This document shows, one piece after another, positions 52,181-61,440 of a stretch of 64,000 nt of DNA. The stretch is from Roseihalotalea indica (GTDB lineage: Bacteria; Bacteroidota; Bacteroidia; Cytophagales; Cyclobacteriaceae). How positions within the stretch are numbered: the first letter of the stretch is position 1; every line of letters starts with the position of its first letter. The position numbers were made by a program, and so were the translations under genes. The notes under the pieces were generated by a model. The model ran no database searches, had not been told where the DNA came from, and was given only the letters and a program-made list of their open reading frames with translations. The stretch covers positions 186,001 to 250,000 of the forward strand of contig NZ_JAINFL010000001.1 in the NCBI RefSeq assembly GCF_022458895.1, in the 5' to 3' direction.

Positions 52181-52365
52181 ATGCCTCCAGCCATCACACA
52201 TCTAACCAAAACCCAGATAAGCCTCATTAGAGAAGGGCTCCGGAAGACGTGGAAAACTCAGAGCTGGGGGAAAACTGGTTGTTACTTTTTATGACGATTG
52301 AAACAGAGATCGAGCAGGGTTAGACTGTTTAAATTCACTTTTGAGCACCTATTCAACACATGCTA
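52181..52365 (+). pseudogene. Decayed duplicate of the N-domain of the upstream CPBP gene
   Basis: Reads M-P-P-A-I-T-H-L-T-K-T-Q-I-S-L-I before breaking, against M-P-A-S-V-I-H-L-T-K-E-Q-I-D-L-I of the gene at 51080. After deletions and a stop, the copy resumes with ...TIETEIEQG, parallel to AIEAEMEQG, and a last echo of FEQVFNT (FEHLFNT). Frameshifts make it non-functional. It shows that a tandem duplicate existed and has been lost. Confidence 0.75.
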
Positions 52366-52647
52366 AGCTTTTAGATCTTAATAGCTAAAATTTAGTTAAA
52401 TATCTCACGTAAGTCTTTTCACTCACCTACATTTTCTTGAGAAAAAATAACCTTCTTAACCAGTATTAATTTTCCGTTATCAAGCCACCTAACAGTAGTC
52501 AACTGAGAAAATATACTTAACTAAATAGGCGTTAAAGTACGTGTGTTTGTGTGGGTTAAATCACTTATAATTAAATTTAATTTTTATCTTAATAGACTGA
52601 AATTGAATCAATAGTCTATCCTTTACAGAAATAGCTCCTCTACGCTT
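52366..52647. other. AT-rich promoter region of the PAS kinase
   Basis: 282 bases, AT-rich, with no gene or strong hairpin seen. It presumably carries the promoter of the kinase gene. Confidence 0.4.
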
Positions 52648-55600
52648 GTGGCCACTAAGAGTGAAATACACCGACAAAAGTCGCACAAAAACCAGCTCCT
52701 TTTTCAAACTAATGTGCTACGCCACATTTCTGATGCCGTGATCACCGTAGATCAGGATTTTTGCATCAGCAGTTGGAATCCGGCAGCCGAAATTATTTAT
52801 GGCTGGGAAGAAAAGCAGGTTATAGGGCAAAGAGTTTCCGAGGTACTTCCTACCGAATATCGAGAAGGGAGCGGGGAAAAGGCCCGAACAAAGTTAGAAT
52901 TTGAAGGTGAGTGGCAGGGTGAGGTAGTTCAGAAGCACAGAAACGGGGCACCGATTATTATCCTTTCCTCGGTTACCTGGATCAACGATTCTTCCGGGCA
53001 GCGCATTGGAGCTGTGGCGGTCAATCGTGATATTACCAGACAAAAGAAAGCCGAAGATACTCTACGGGAAAATGAAAAGCGGTTTGAGCGTGTGGTACGG
53101 GCTACAACTGATGCCATATGGGACTGGGATCTGCTGGCCGATACGGTATGGTGGAGCAAGGGGGTATGCAACTTATTTGGATACTATAAGCGAGAGGTTA
53201 GCCCCAAAAGTGGCTGGTGGCTGGAGCGCATTCATCCTGATGACCAACCCCAGGTGAGCGAAAGCCTGCAGAAGCTCTTTGAAAGCCAAGATACTTATTG
53301 GGAATGTGAATACCGCTTTAAAAAAGCTGATGGTACCTATGCCTGGGTATTGGACAAAGGCTCTGTAGAACGCAATGCCACCGGCCAGGCCTGTCGTATG
53401 ATGGGTGGTATGAGCGATATTACCAGCCGCATGGCAGCTACTGAATTACTCCGGAAGAGTGAAGAGAGATTTGCTAAAGCTTTTCATCTAAGCCCGGCTG
53501 CTCAGCTCATTATTTGCCGACGTAATGAAACGGTGCTGGATGTCAACGAAAGTTTTGCTCAACTGGTAGGGTATGACCGGGAAGAAATAATAGGAAAAAA
53601 AACGGCCAGTTTAAACATTGTGGAACGTGATCAAATTGACCATAAGAGGAAAATAGTTGAGCAAAAAGGCATTATTCGTAATGTTGAGCAAACCTACCGT
53701 ACCGCATCGGGTGAATTGCTCCGGGTGCTGGTTTCCGATGAAATTATAGAGCTGGAAGGCGAGCCCTGCCACCTAATCATTGCCGTTGATATTACCCCTA
53801 CCCCACAGAAAAAAGCCGAAGAAGCCCTGCGAAAGAGTGAAGAAAGTTTTACAAAAATATTTAATGCCAGCCCGGCAGCACAAGTCATTGTGCGCAAAAG
53901 TGATCGGCAGATTTTACATGTGAATGAGAGCTGTCTGAAGCTTATCGGATGCCCTCGCCAGGACTTGGTTGGCCGTAGTGCTGCTACGCTGAATATTTTT
54001 ACTGACAAGCAACGTGAGGAATTTAAGCAGCAACTCGTGGATAATCAGGGAGTTCTTTGGAATACTGAGATGGCTATCCGAACGGCTTCTGGTCAGAAGC
54101 ACACGGTGCTGACCTCGGTAGAACCTCTGGAATTAGATAGCGAAGCCTGTTTGCTTGTAACATCCATTGATATTACCAAACGTAAAAAAGCAGAGCAGAA
54201 ACTGCTGAAGCTGAAAAACGAACTCGCTCAACTGGAACGGCAATTTCGCGGATTGGTAGAGAATAGTAAAGACCTGTTCACCGTTGCCACACCGGAAGGA
54301 ATACACTACGTGAGCAATAATGTTCAACAGATCCTGGGCTATACCCCTGAAGAATACAAGCAGTTAAAAGCTAATAAACTTTCGCACCCGGACGATCCCC
54401 CTGCGCGCTGGGATGAACTTAAAAAACCCGGAGATACCATACAGATTACATTTCGGGGCCAGCATAAGAACGGAGAATGGCGCTGGATGGAAGGAACTGC
54501 CACGAATTTATCTCATGTGAAAGAAGTAGGGGGTATCCTGTTTACTTTACGTGACATTACTAAAAAGAAACTAACAGAAGATGCACTACGGGGAAGTGAA
54601 ATACGCTTTAAAGCCTTGGTAGAGGCTTCTTCTCAAATAGTATGGACGACTGAAGTAACCGGTGAGGTGCGGGAAGATTCGCCTTCCTGGCGAAAGTTTA
54701 CTGGGCAGACGTATGAACAATGGAAAGGCTATGGGTGGTTGGAAGCAATCCACCCTGAGGACCGCGCCCGGGTAGCCGCCGAATGGCAAACGGCACTCCA
54801 GCAGGAAGTTACCCTGACAACCGAATACCGCCTTAAAAATGCTGTTGACGAGTGGCGGTGGACCTTGGTCAGAGCCGTGCCTCTGCGAAATGGAAAGATT
54901 TACGGCTGGGTGGGTATGAATTCGGATATAACCGTGCAAAAGAAAGCTGAAGAAGCGGTACGGGAAAGTGAATCGCGACTGAAGCAACTTACCGAATCTT
55001 TACCTCAATTGGTATGGACCTGTCAGCCAGATGGCTCCTGCGATTATCTGAGTAAGCAGTGGGTGGAATATACCGGCATTCCCGAAGAAGAGCAACTGGG
55101 CTTTGCCTGGCTGGAACAACTTCATCCGGACGACCGGGAAGCTACCATTGCGGCCTGGAACCAGGCCGTAGAAACCAACACCGACTTTCGGGTAGAGTTT
55201 CGGATACGCTGCCACGACGGGCAGTATCGCTGGTTCGACACCCTGGCTACCCGCTTATATGATGTCGAGGGCCAGCTTCTTAAATGGTTTGGGACTAATA
55301 CCGATATTGAAGATAAAAAACAAATTGAACTGGAAAACAAGCGAGTAAACGATGAACTGGATAAGTTTGTCTACAGTGCCTCGCACGACTTACGCTCGCC
55401 CCTGGTTGGAATCATGGGCCTGCTCAGCGTTGCTCGCAACAGTGTTGAGCAACCTGCTCTAATACAGGAGTATCTGAATAAGATGCAGGGTTGCACTGAG
55501 AAACTAGATGCTATTCTGCAGAGCATCCTGGAATACTCGTACAATAACCGATATGACCTGAAGATAGAAGCGGTTGATATCAGAACCTTGGTAGACGATT

Positions 55601-56055
55601 GTTTCACTAACCTAGCGGATGTGCCGGGAATTAGAGCAGTGGAAAAAAGAATTGAGGTGCATCAGTCGAAGAAATTACAGTTAGATCGTCACCGGCTAGA
55701 ATTAATTTTCAAGCACTTACTGAAAAATGCCATTCAATTTCGAGATACCCATAAGCAGCACAGTACTATCCATATCACAGTTAAAGTAGCTGACTCTCTG
55801 GAAATCAGCGTCCGAGACAATGGAACTGGCATTAAGCGAGCGCATCTTCCTAAAGTATTCGATATGTTTTACCGTGCCTCTAACCAAAGCCAAGGTGCCG
55901 GTTTAGGCTTGTACATTACTAAGGAGGTTGTTACTAAGCTAAAAGGGAAAATTGAGGTACAGTCTCATCTGGAAAAGGGAACGATCTTTATAATAACCAT
56001 TCCAATAACTAAATTATGTATTCGTCTAAAAGGAAAAAATCAAAATGAAAGATGA
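52648..56055 (+). CDS. Multi-PAS sensor histidine kinase, cytoplasmic
   Basis: 1135 aa with no membrane segment. It begins with GTG; no ATG is near, and the first PAS domain follows within 20 residues. Seven PAS/PAC units in a row (about 22-137, 145-265, 270-390, 395-515, 535-640, 650-770, 775-895) with repeated ...DITxxKKAEE linkers; units 3 and 4 are similar (AFHLSPAAQLII / IFNASPAAQVIV). Then HisKA with the phospho-accepting His in YSASHDLRSPL, and a HATPase (LLKNAIQF, RDNGTGIK, GAGLGLYITKEV). No receiver domain or partner regulator follows. Signals are presumably soluble ligands, redox or light. Confidence 0.92.
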   Translation: MATKSEIHRQKSHKNQLLFQTNVLRHISDAVITVDQDFCISSWNPAAEIIYGWEEKQVIGQRVSEVLPTEYREGSGEKARTKLEFEGEWQGEVVQKHRNGAPIIILSSVTWINDSSGQRIGAVAVNRDITRQKKAEDTLRENEKRFERVVRATTDAIWDWDLLADTVWWSKGVCNLFGYYKREVSPKSGWWLERIHPDDQPQVSESLQKLFESQDTYWECEYRFKKADGTYAWVLDKGSVERNATGQACRMMGGMSDITSRMAATELLRKSEERFAKAFHLSPAAQLIICRRNETVLDVNESFAQLVGYDREEIIGKKTASLNIVERDQIDHKRKIVEQKGIIRNVEQTYRTASGELLRVLVSDEIIELEGEPCHLIIAVDITPTPQKKAEEALRKSEESFTKIFNASPAAQVIVRKSDRQILHVNESCLKLIGCPRQDLVGRSAATLNIFTDKQREEFKQQLVDNQGVLWNTEMAIRTASGQKHTVLTSVEPLELDSEACLLVTSIDITKRKKAEQKLLKLKNELAQLERQFRGLVENSKDLFTVATPEGIHYVSNNVQQILGYTPEEYKQLKANKLSHPDDPPARWDELKKPGDTIQITFRGQHKNGEWRWMEGTATNLSHVKEVGGILFTLRDITKKKLTEDALRGSEIRFKALVEASSQIVWTTEVTGEVREDSPSWRKFTGQTYEQWKGYGWLEAIHPEDRARVAAEWQTALQQEVTLTTEYRLKNAVDEWRWTLVRAVPLRNGKIYGWVGMNSDITVQKKAEEAVRESESRLKQLTESLPQLVWTCQPDGSCDYLSKQWVEYTGIPEEEQLGFAWLEQLHPDDREATIAAWNQAVETNTDFRVEFRIRCHDGQYRWFDTLATRLYDVEGQLLKWFGTNTDIEDKKQIELENKRVNDELDKFVYSASHDLRSPLVGIMGLLSVARNSVEQPALIQEYLNKMQGCTEKLDAILQSILEYSYNNRYDLKIEAVDIRTLVDDCFTNLADVPGIRAVEKRIEVHQSKKLQLDRHRLELIFKHLLKNAIQFRDTHKQHSTIHITVKVADSLEISVRDNGTGIKRAHLPKVFDMFYRASNQSQGAGLGLYITKEVVTKLKGKIEVQSHLEKGTIFIITIPITKLCIRLKGKNQNER

Positions 56056-56531
56056 GGCATTTGTCTTTGTCAAATAGTAAGGAAGTTAAACCTTAGCCAT
56101 TTAAAAAGCTTAATCCTTATACATTTTTATTCACTTTTCAGACACCAAAGCCCCATTCTGTATCTGAGGTGTTTAAGGGTTTGGCGAGTTGCTCTTTCTT
56201 TTCTCCTACAACTTTAGACCTAATAAATTAGTAATCGCTCCACTGTGGTGAAGATGAGCGATCAAAAGAATGAAATTATTAGCTTAATTTTACCTGCAAA
56301 AGAGTTCCAAAAACAGCTCAATATCAGTAGCGGTGCTTTATTAAAATGCTCAAGATTATTGTACAACTCACATAAATACACATAAAAGTGAGCTATGTAG
56401 AAAGTCATAGAAAGAGGAAAGAGTTTAAGAATCCTTCGTCCGTCTAGTTTGGCTTGTAAAAAATGCATATACTTTAGGGCTAAAGATTACTCCTATTCAT
56501 AAGGATAAAAAAAATACTAATTACAACAACC
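56056..56531. other. Intergenic region, 476 bases
   Basis: AT-rich. One 7-bp hairpin (ATCGCTC / GAGCGAT near 56231-56261) may be a terminator or operator. A 68-codon minus-strand ORF here looks like nothing known and was left out. Confidence 0.4.
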
Positions 56532-58184
56532 ATGCTTTTCAGACCAATCGCCTTTGCGCTGCTTGTTGGCAGTTCTCTACTCCTTTCCTGTAACTCGTTT
56601 CAGCCTACGGACGACACTGCTTCTCAGGAAAATAAGCGTCCGAATATTCTGTTAATTATGGCTGATGATATGGGTTATTCCGATATCGGCTGCTACGGTG
56701 GAGAAATTCGCACTCCGAACCTGAACCGGTTGGCGGAAAACGGACTTCGATTTTCCCAGTTCTACAATACTGCCCGATGCTGCCCCACTCGGGCCAGTTT
56801 GATGACCGGTTTGTATCCCCATCAGGCCGGGGTAGGGCATATGATGAACGACCGAGGAACCGATGGCTACCGGGGCGACCTGAATGAGCATAGCGTGACC
56901 ATTGCCGAAGTGCTGAAACAGGCAGGCTACCGAACGTTTATGAGTGGCAAGTGGCATGTAACCAAACATGTTGGTTTGTGGAGTGGAGACAGCACGCTCA
57001 CCTCAACGCATAACTGGCCTATGCAACGAGGTTTCGATCAATATTACGGTACCATTACCGGGGCCGGAAGCTTCTACAACCCGATTACTTTGGTGGAAGG
57101 CAACACTCCGGTCAATCTACAGGATACCAGCTATTACTACACAGATGCTATTTCAGAAAAAGCCATAAACTATATTCAAGATACTTCAGGAGCGCCTTTC
57201 TTTGGCTACATTGCTTACACTTCACCACACTGGCCATTGCATGCACTGCCGGAAGACATTGCCCGCTATGATGGTCGCTACGATATCGGGTGGGACAGCC
57301 TGCGGCAGGAGCGATTGCAGCGCATGCGCGATATGGGTCTGATTAAAGATGAATGGCCCCTTACCGAGCGAGACGAGCGGGTTTCTGCCTGGGAAACTGC
57401 CGAAGAAAAAGACTGGCAGGCCCGACGGATGGAAGTGTATGCCGCCCAGATAGACCGGATGGATCAGGGAATTGGAAAAATTCTGGAAGCTCTGGAAGAA
57501 GAAGGTAAGCTGGACAATACTTTGATTTTCTTTTTGGCTGATAACGGAGGTTGTGCCGAAGAACTTGCTGAAACCTGGGGCAACCCACTATTTCTGCCAG
57601 ATAGTACGATGGACGGCGGGGAAGTGATTTTTGGCAATGAGCATACCAATGTAATGCCTGGTCCCAGAAATGTGTATCAGAGCTATGGGGTGCCCTGGGC
57701 TAATGCTTCCAATACTCCTTTCCGGCTCTATAAACACTATGTACACGAAGGGGGTATTTCCACTCCTCTGATTGCCCATTGGCCCAATGGAATTTCAGCA
57801 TCAGGTCAGTGGAGGCAGACTCCGGGTCATTTAATTGATATTATGGCCACCTGCGTGGCAGTAGGGCAGGCCGAGTACCCTGAGGAGGCGCGAGGTAATA
57901 CCATTACTCCCATGGAGGGTGTCAGTTTGTTACCCGCATTTGCAGAAGATACACTGAACCGCGAAGCCATTTACTTTGAGCACGAAGGTAATCGCGCCAT
58001 ACGCCGGGGAGAGTGGAAGTTGGTAGCCAAAAGCCAGGAAGGAGCCTGGGAGCTATACAATATGGAGCGAGATCGAAGCGAAACCAATAATGTTGCGGCC
58101 GAACATCCTGATCTGGTGAAGGAGTTATCAACCTTGTGGCAGCAATGGGCAGATCGTGCTAACGTACTTCCTTGGCCCAGTTAA
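56532..58184 (+). CDS. Arylsulfatase-type sulfatase lipoprotein
   Basis: 550 aa. Lipobox LLSC near residue 20. Sulfatase features: metal ligands in IMADDMGYSDIG, formylglycine motif C-C-P-T-R in ARCCPTRASLMTG (Cys-type, needing an anaerobic or aerobic formylglycine generator not seen here), MSGKWH, and FFLADNGG. It removes sulfate esters, probably from marine polysaccharides or steroids, at the outer membrane or periplasm. The second sulfatase follows by 58 bp, so the two form one operon. Confidence 0.93.
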   Translation: MLFRPIAFALLVGSSLLLSCNSFQPTDDTASQENKRPNILLIMADDMGYSDIGCYGGEIRTPNLNRLAENGLRFSQFYNTARCCPTRASLMTGLYPHQAGVGHMMNDRGTDGYRGDLNEHSVTIAEVLKQAGYRTFMSGKWHVTKHVGLWSGDSTLTSTHNWPMQRGFDQYYGTITGAGSFYNPITLVEGNTPVNLQDTSYYYTDAISEKAINYIQDTSGAPFFGYIAYTSPHWPLHALPEDIARYDGRYDIGWDSLRQERLQRMRDMGLIKDEWPLTERDERVSAWETAEEKDWQARRMEVYAAQIDRMDQGIGKILEALEEEGKLDNTLIFFLADNGGCAEELAETWGNPLFLPDSTMDGGEVIFGNEHTNVMPGPRNVYQSYGVPWANASNTPFRLYKHYVHEGGISTPLIAHWPNGISASGQWRQTPGHLIDIMATCVAVGQAEYPEEARGNTITPMEGVSLLPAFAEDTLNREAIYFEHEGNRAIRRGEWKLVAKSQEGAWELYNMERDRSETNNVAAEHPDLVKELSTLWQQWADRANVLPWPS

Positions 58185-58242
58185 AAAGGTTAACCTATAT
58201 TAGATTCACCCCTTGGTTTACTCTCTCTCATTCATTTTTTAA

Positions 58243-59688
58243 ATGATCCGACCATCAATAGTACTATGCTGTTTTGTCAGCATTTGCCTATGGGCCTGCC
58301 AGCAAAACACTGAAGATTCAAACCAGGAGGGTGCGCCTCAGCACCCAAACATTCTTTTTATTTTGGCGGATGACATGGGTTATGGTGATCCGCAGAGTTA
58401 CAACCCGCAATCTAAAATAAGCACGCCCAATATTGATAAGATTGCTAAAAATGGTATCCGCTTTACCGATGCTCACTCACCGGGGCCCTGGTGTGTGCCT
58501 TCCCGCTATGGCCTGATTACCGGGCAATATCCGTATCGGATTGAATTGAACTGGCGCGAGCGAGCCTTAATAACTCCTGACCAACTCACAATCGCGCAAC
58601 TACTCAAGCGAAATGGCTACCACACTGCTATGGTGGGCAAGTGGCATCTAGGTTTTGATAGTATAGACTGGAATAACATTCCGCCTGATCAGCCATTCCG
58701 AGGCGGTCCAGTTGATCATGGGTTTGACGAATTCTTTGGTATGCATGCTTCGTTGGATATCCCACCTTATTTTTATATTGAGGGTACTCGGGCCGTAGCA
58801 GCTCCCACTGATACTATTGCTGATCATCAGAGTGCGGATGCTACTACTACCATCTCAGGAGCGTTCTGGCGAACCGGAGATATTGCGCCGGGCTTTCGTC
58901 ATGTGGATGTGCTGCCCACCTTTACTCAGAAGGCAGCTGCTTTTCTGAAAGAGCACCATGCCCAAGAACCAGAGATACCTTTTTTTCTGTATGTGCCCCT
59001 CACGGCACCGCATACGCCCTGGGTGCCCACCCAAGCATTTCAGGGCAGTAGCCAGGTAGGTGAGTACGGAGATTTTATGCAACAGGTAGACCACACAGTC
59101 GGTGACCTGCTTCATACCCTGGACTCATTAGGCTATACAGATAACACCCTGGTTATTTTTACCAGTGATAACGGCCCCGTCTGGTTTCCTGAAGATGAAG
59201 AAAAATTTGACCACCAAAGTACAGGCGCGCTGCGCGGTATGAAGATAGACTACTGGGAGGGAGGGCACCGTGTTCCCTTCATTGTCCAGTGGCCAGGAAA
59301 AATTCCAGCGGGAGTAGTCCGGAATGACTTATTAGGTTTTACTGATATGTTGGCCACTTTTGCCGCCATTGTAGAAGATAGTACCAGTTTGGAGAATGTA
59401 GATAGCTACAACATGCTTCCGGCACTGCTTGATCAGAAGCTATCAAACCCTATCCGGACGGATATGATTATTGGGGATAACGTAGCGCGCCAGGGTAACT
59501 GGAAGTTTATTCGGGGTGGAGGAGAGGGCAGTCTGAGCCGCACATATGGAAGAAATGTTCAGGAAGCCAAACAACAATCAGACGAACTATATCATTTGGG
59601 TGAAGATCTGTCGGAAACTCAAAATTTATTGATCGAGCAGGCAGAAAAGGCTCGCGAACTTAAGGCGTTACTTCCTCAAACTCCCTGA
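58243..59688 (+). CDS. Second sulfatase lipoprotein
   Basis: 481 aa. Lipobox LWAC. Motifs ILADDMGYGDPQ, formylglycine site C-V-P-S-R in GPWCVPSRYGLITG, MVGKWHLGF, and FTSDNGPVWF. It is shorter than the first and belongs to a different sulfatase subfamily, so the two enzymes likely act on different positions of one substrate. Its stop overlaps that of the convergent TetR gene by 13 bp. Confidence 0.93.
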   Translation: MIRPSIVLCCFVSICLWACQQNTEDSNQEGAPQHPNILFILADDMGYGDPQSYNPQSKISTPNIDKIAKNGIRFTDAHSPGPWCVPSRYGLITGQYPYRIELNWRERALITPDQLTIAQLLKRNGYHTAMVGKWHLGFDSIDWNNIPPDQPFRGGPVDHGFDEFFGMHASLDIPPYFYIEGTRAVAAPTDTIADHQSADATTTISGAFWRTGDIAPGFRHVDVLPTFTQKAAAFLKEHHAQEPEIPFFLYVPLTAPHTPWVPTQAFQGSSQVGEYGDFMQQVDHTVGDLLHTLDSLGYTDNTLVIFTSDNGPVWFPEDEEKFDHQSTGALRGMKIDYWEGGHRVPFIVQWPGKIPAGVVRNDLLGFTDMLATFAAIVEDSTSLENVDSYNMLPALLDQKLSNPIRTDMIIGDNVARQGNWKFIRGGGEGSLSRTYGRNVQEAKQQSDELYHLGEDLSETQNLLIEQAEKARELKALLPQTP

Positions 59689-60221
59689 GGATTGGCTGGA
59701 TATTTCTTTTGCAATAATGCCAGCATCTTGTTAAGCGGATAACGATCATTAGTAAAATATTGCGTCGCCATACCGTCAAGGGTGGCATACAGAAGAATAG
59801 CTTCCGGCAGGGCTTTTTGGTAACCTAGTTGCTGGAGCAGAATAGCCAGGTCACCAATAATAAAATTGTTCAGTTCATCAAAGTGCACTTCCAGGCGCTC
59901 AGCCATTGAAGATTGCAGGCGGAGGGAACGGAGTAGAAGCCAGTAATAGCGATACTTTTCCAGTATAGTAAAATAACGCACCAGCCACTGCTGAAAACTT
60001 TTTGCCGGATACGTAGGCCAGTCCTGTTCAATTTGCCGGATACCTTCCTGTACAATTTCCAGCAACAAAGCATCTTTGTTTTTAAAATAATTATAGGTTA
60101 ACCCTAAAGAAATATCAGCCTCTTTGGCAATATCACGCATCGATGTTTGATCATATCCTTGCTGGCTGAATAGGGCTAGAGCGGTATCAAATATCTGTTT
60201 TTGCCGAGTTGTAGTATTCAT
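59676..60221 (-). CDS. TetR-family transcriptional regulator
   Basis: 181 aa. The N-terminal TetR helix-turn-helix is standard: IFDTALALFSQQGYDQTSM, RDIAKEADISLGLTYNYFKNKD. The C-terminal ligand domain has no recognised subfamily. It is convergent with the sulfatase operon and divergent from the HAD gene; either may be the target. Confidence 0.92.
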   Translation of the reverse strand: MNTTTRQKQIFDTALALFSQQGYDQTSMRDIAKEADISLGLTYNYFKNKDALLLEIVQEGIRQIEQDWPTYPAKSFQQWLVRYFTILEKYRYYWLLLRSLRLQSSMAERLEVHFDELNNFIIGDLAILLQQLGYQKALPEAILLYATLDGMATQYFTNDRYPLNKMLALLQKKYPANPQGV

Positions 60222-60373
60222 TTGCGTCTGAACAACTGTTCAGGCAAGGATATTGATTCGTTCGGTGTTTTCCAATAGTTATAGTATATTTGTCACAAAA
60301 AATAAAAAAAAACAAGTAGCATGAACATGTTTCTGGTACTTATACGTTAATCCTGGAGTTAACAACATTGATT

Positions 60374-60778
60374 ATGCGATCACTTATTATAGCAGTAGAT
60401 TTTGATGGTACCATTGTAGAAGATGCCTACCCGCGTATCGGTAAACCACAATTGTTTGCTTTTGAGACGCTCAAAGCACTTCATAAAGAACGCCACCGTC
60501 TTATCTTGTGGACCTGCCGTAAAGGTGAAAGTCTAAAAGCTGCTGTAAATTTCTGTCGGGAAAATGGTATTGAGTTTTATTCCGTCAACAGTAACTTTCC
60601 GGGAGAGCCTTTGGGTGCGGATGATAGCCCTAAAATCGTAGCCGATCTGTATATTGATGACCGTAATCTGGGTGGTTTTCCTGGCTGGGATCAAGTATGG
60701 CGAAAGTTAAAACCCGACCATGAACTACCAGAAGTTGAAGAGCGCCCCCGTGGCCTGATCCAGCGCATATTCGGATAA
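60374..60778 (+). CDS. HAD-like hydrolase, BT0820-type
   Basis: 134 aa from ATG at 60374 (MRSLIIAVDFDG); a TTG two codons earlier opens the frame. Motif I is D-F-D-G-T-I, with the second Asp of the usual DxD replaced by Gly, hence D-x-D read as VDFDG with both Asp before it; motif IV is YIDDRN. No cap domain, giving a short length like the small Bacteroides BT0820 protein. Probable cytoplasmic phosphatase; substrate unknown. Confidence 0.8.
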   Translation: MRSLIIAVDFDGTIVEDAYPRIGKPQLFAFETLKALHKERHRLILWTCRKGESLKAAVNFCRENGIEFYSVNSNFPGEPLGADDSPKIVADLYIDDRNLGGFPGWDQVWRKLKPDHELPEVEERPRGLIQRIFG

Positions 60779-61440
60779 AACGTCCTCCATATTTTTACTC
60801 ATTATAGTCAACATTTTTTCTGCAATTCTGTAAATATCCCGAAGGCAGCCTTCGCTTTACTTAGCTAAGACAGTAAAATGTCCGAGGATAAGCTCTATTA
60901 AGTTTGGGTTGTCAGTCTCTACATTATCGGTATCGTATTAATGCTCTATTTTTAGATAGAGGTATTACTTAGATACCGCTGGTTACAGTGCTTTAAATCC
61001 GGAAGCGTAAGTTATCTCGTCAAATACCGCTGTAACGACTTAAAAATAAAGTTTCTCGGCTAAAACAATTTATAGTCATTTTGCCCATTTGGCTGATAAA
61101 AAAAGGTGATTCATTAAAGTTCTCAGTCGGTGAATATTCATTCCCTTACCCCCTTTAAATTGGGTAATCGCTTCTTTTACCCTAAAAACAGGCTTTTCTT
61201 GACTTTATAGAAGCATAACTGCCAGAAAAATGTGGACGTCTTGTTAGAAAGAATGATGCTTTCATCTTGGTAAAAAGAGAAAAACCCTACACGATTAGAA
61301 ATCCAGATTATAACAGTAAACGCAAACAGATAAGTGAACAATATTTGCATTTGAGACAATTACGTGTCCTTCACATACTTTTAAGGGATATAGCACTAGA
61401 AAGATAAAGAATTTTTAACAGCACCATAAAGTAAAAATTA
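60779..61440. other. Intergenic region, 662 bases
   Basis: No supported gene. GAAGGC-A-GCCTTC near 60841 is a short hairpin. ATACCGCTG occurs twice, near 60975 and 61023, as a direct repeat. A 60-codon minus-strand ORF (61177-61359) has a hydrophobic stretch but no other support. The chemoreceptor promoter is expected at the right end. Confidence 0.4.

Noticed and set aside
56262..56468. 68-codon minus-strand ORF in an intergenic gap
   Set aside because: No family, no start context and no neighbour coupling; AT-rich chance frame.
61177..61359. 60-codon minus-strand ORF with a hydrophobic stretch
   Set aside because: Only hydrophobicity supports it; the region is AT-rich and otherwise empty.
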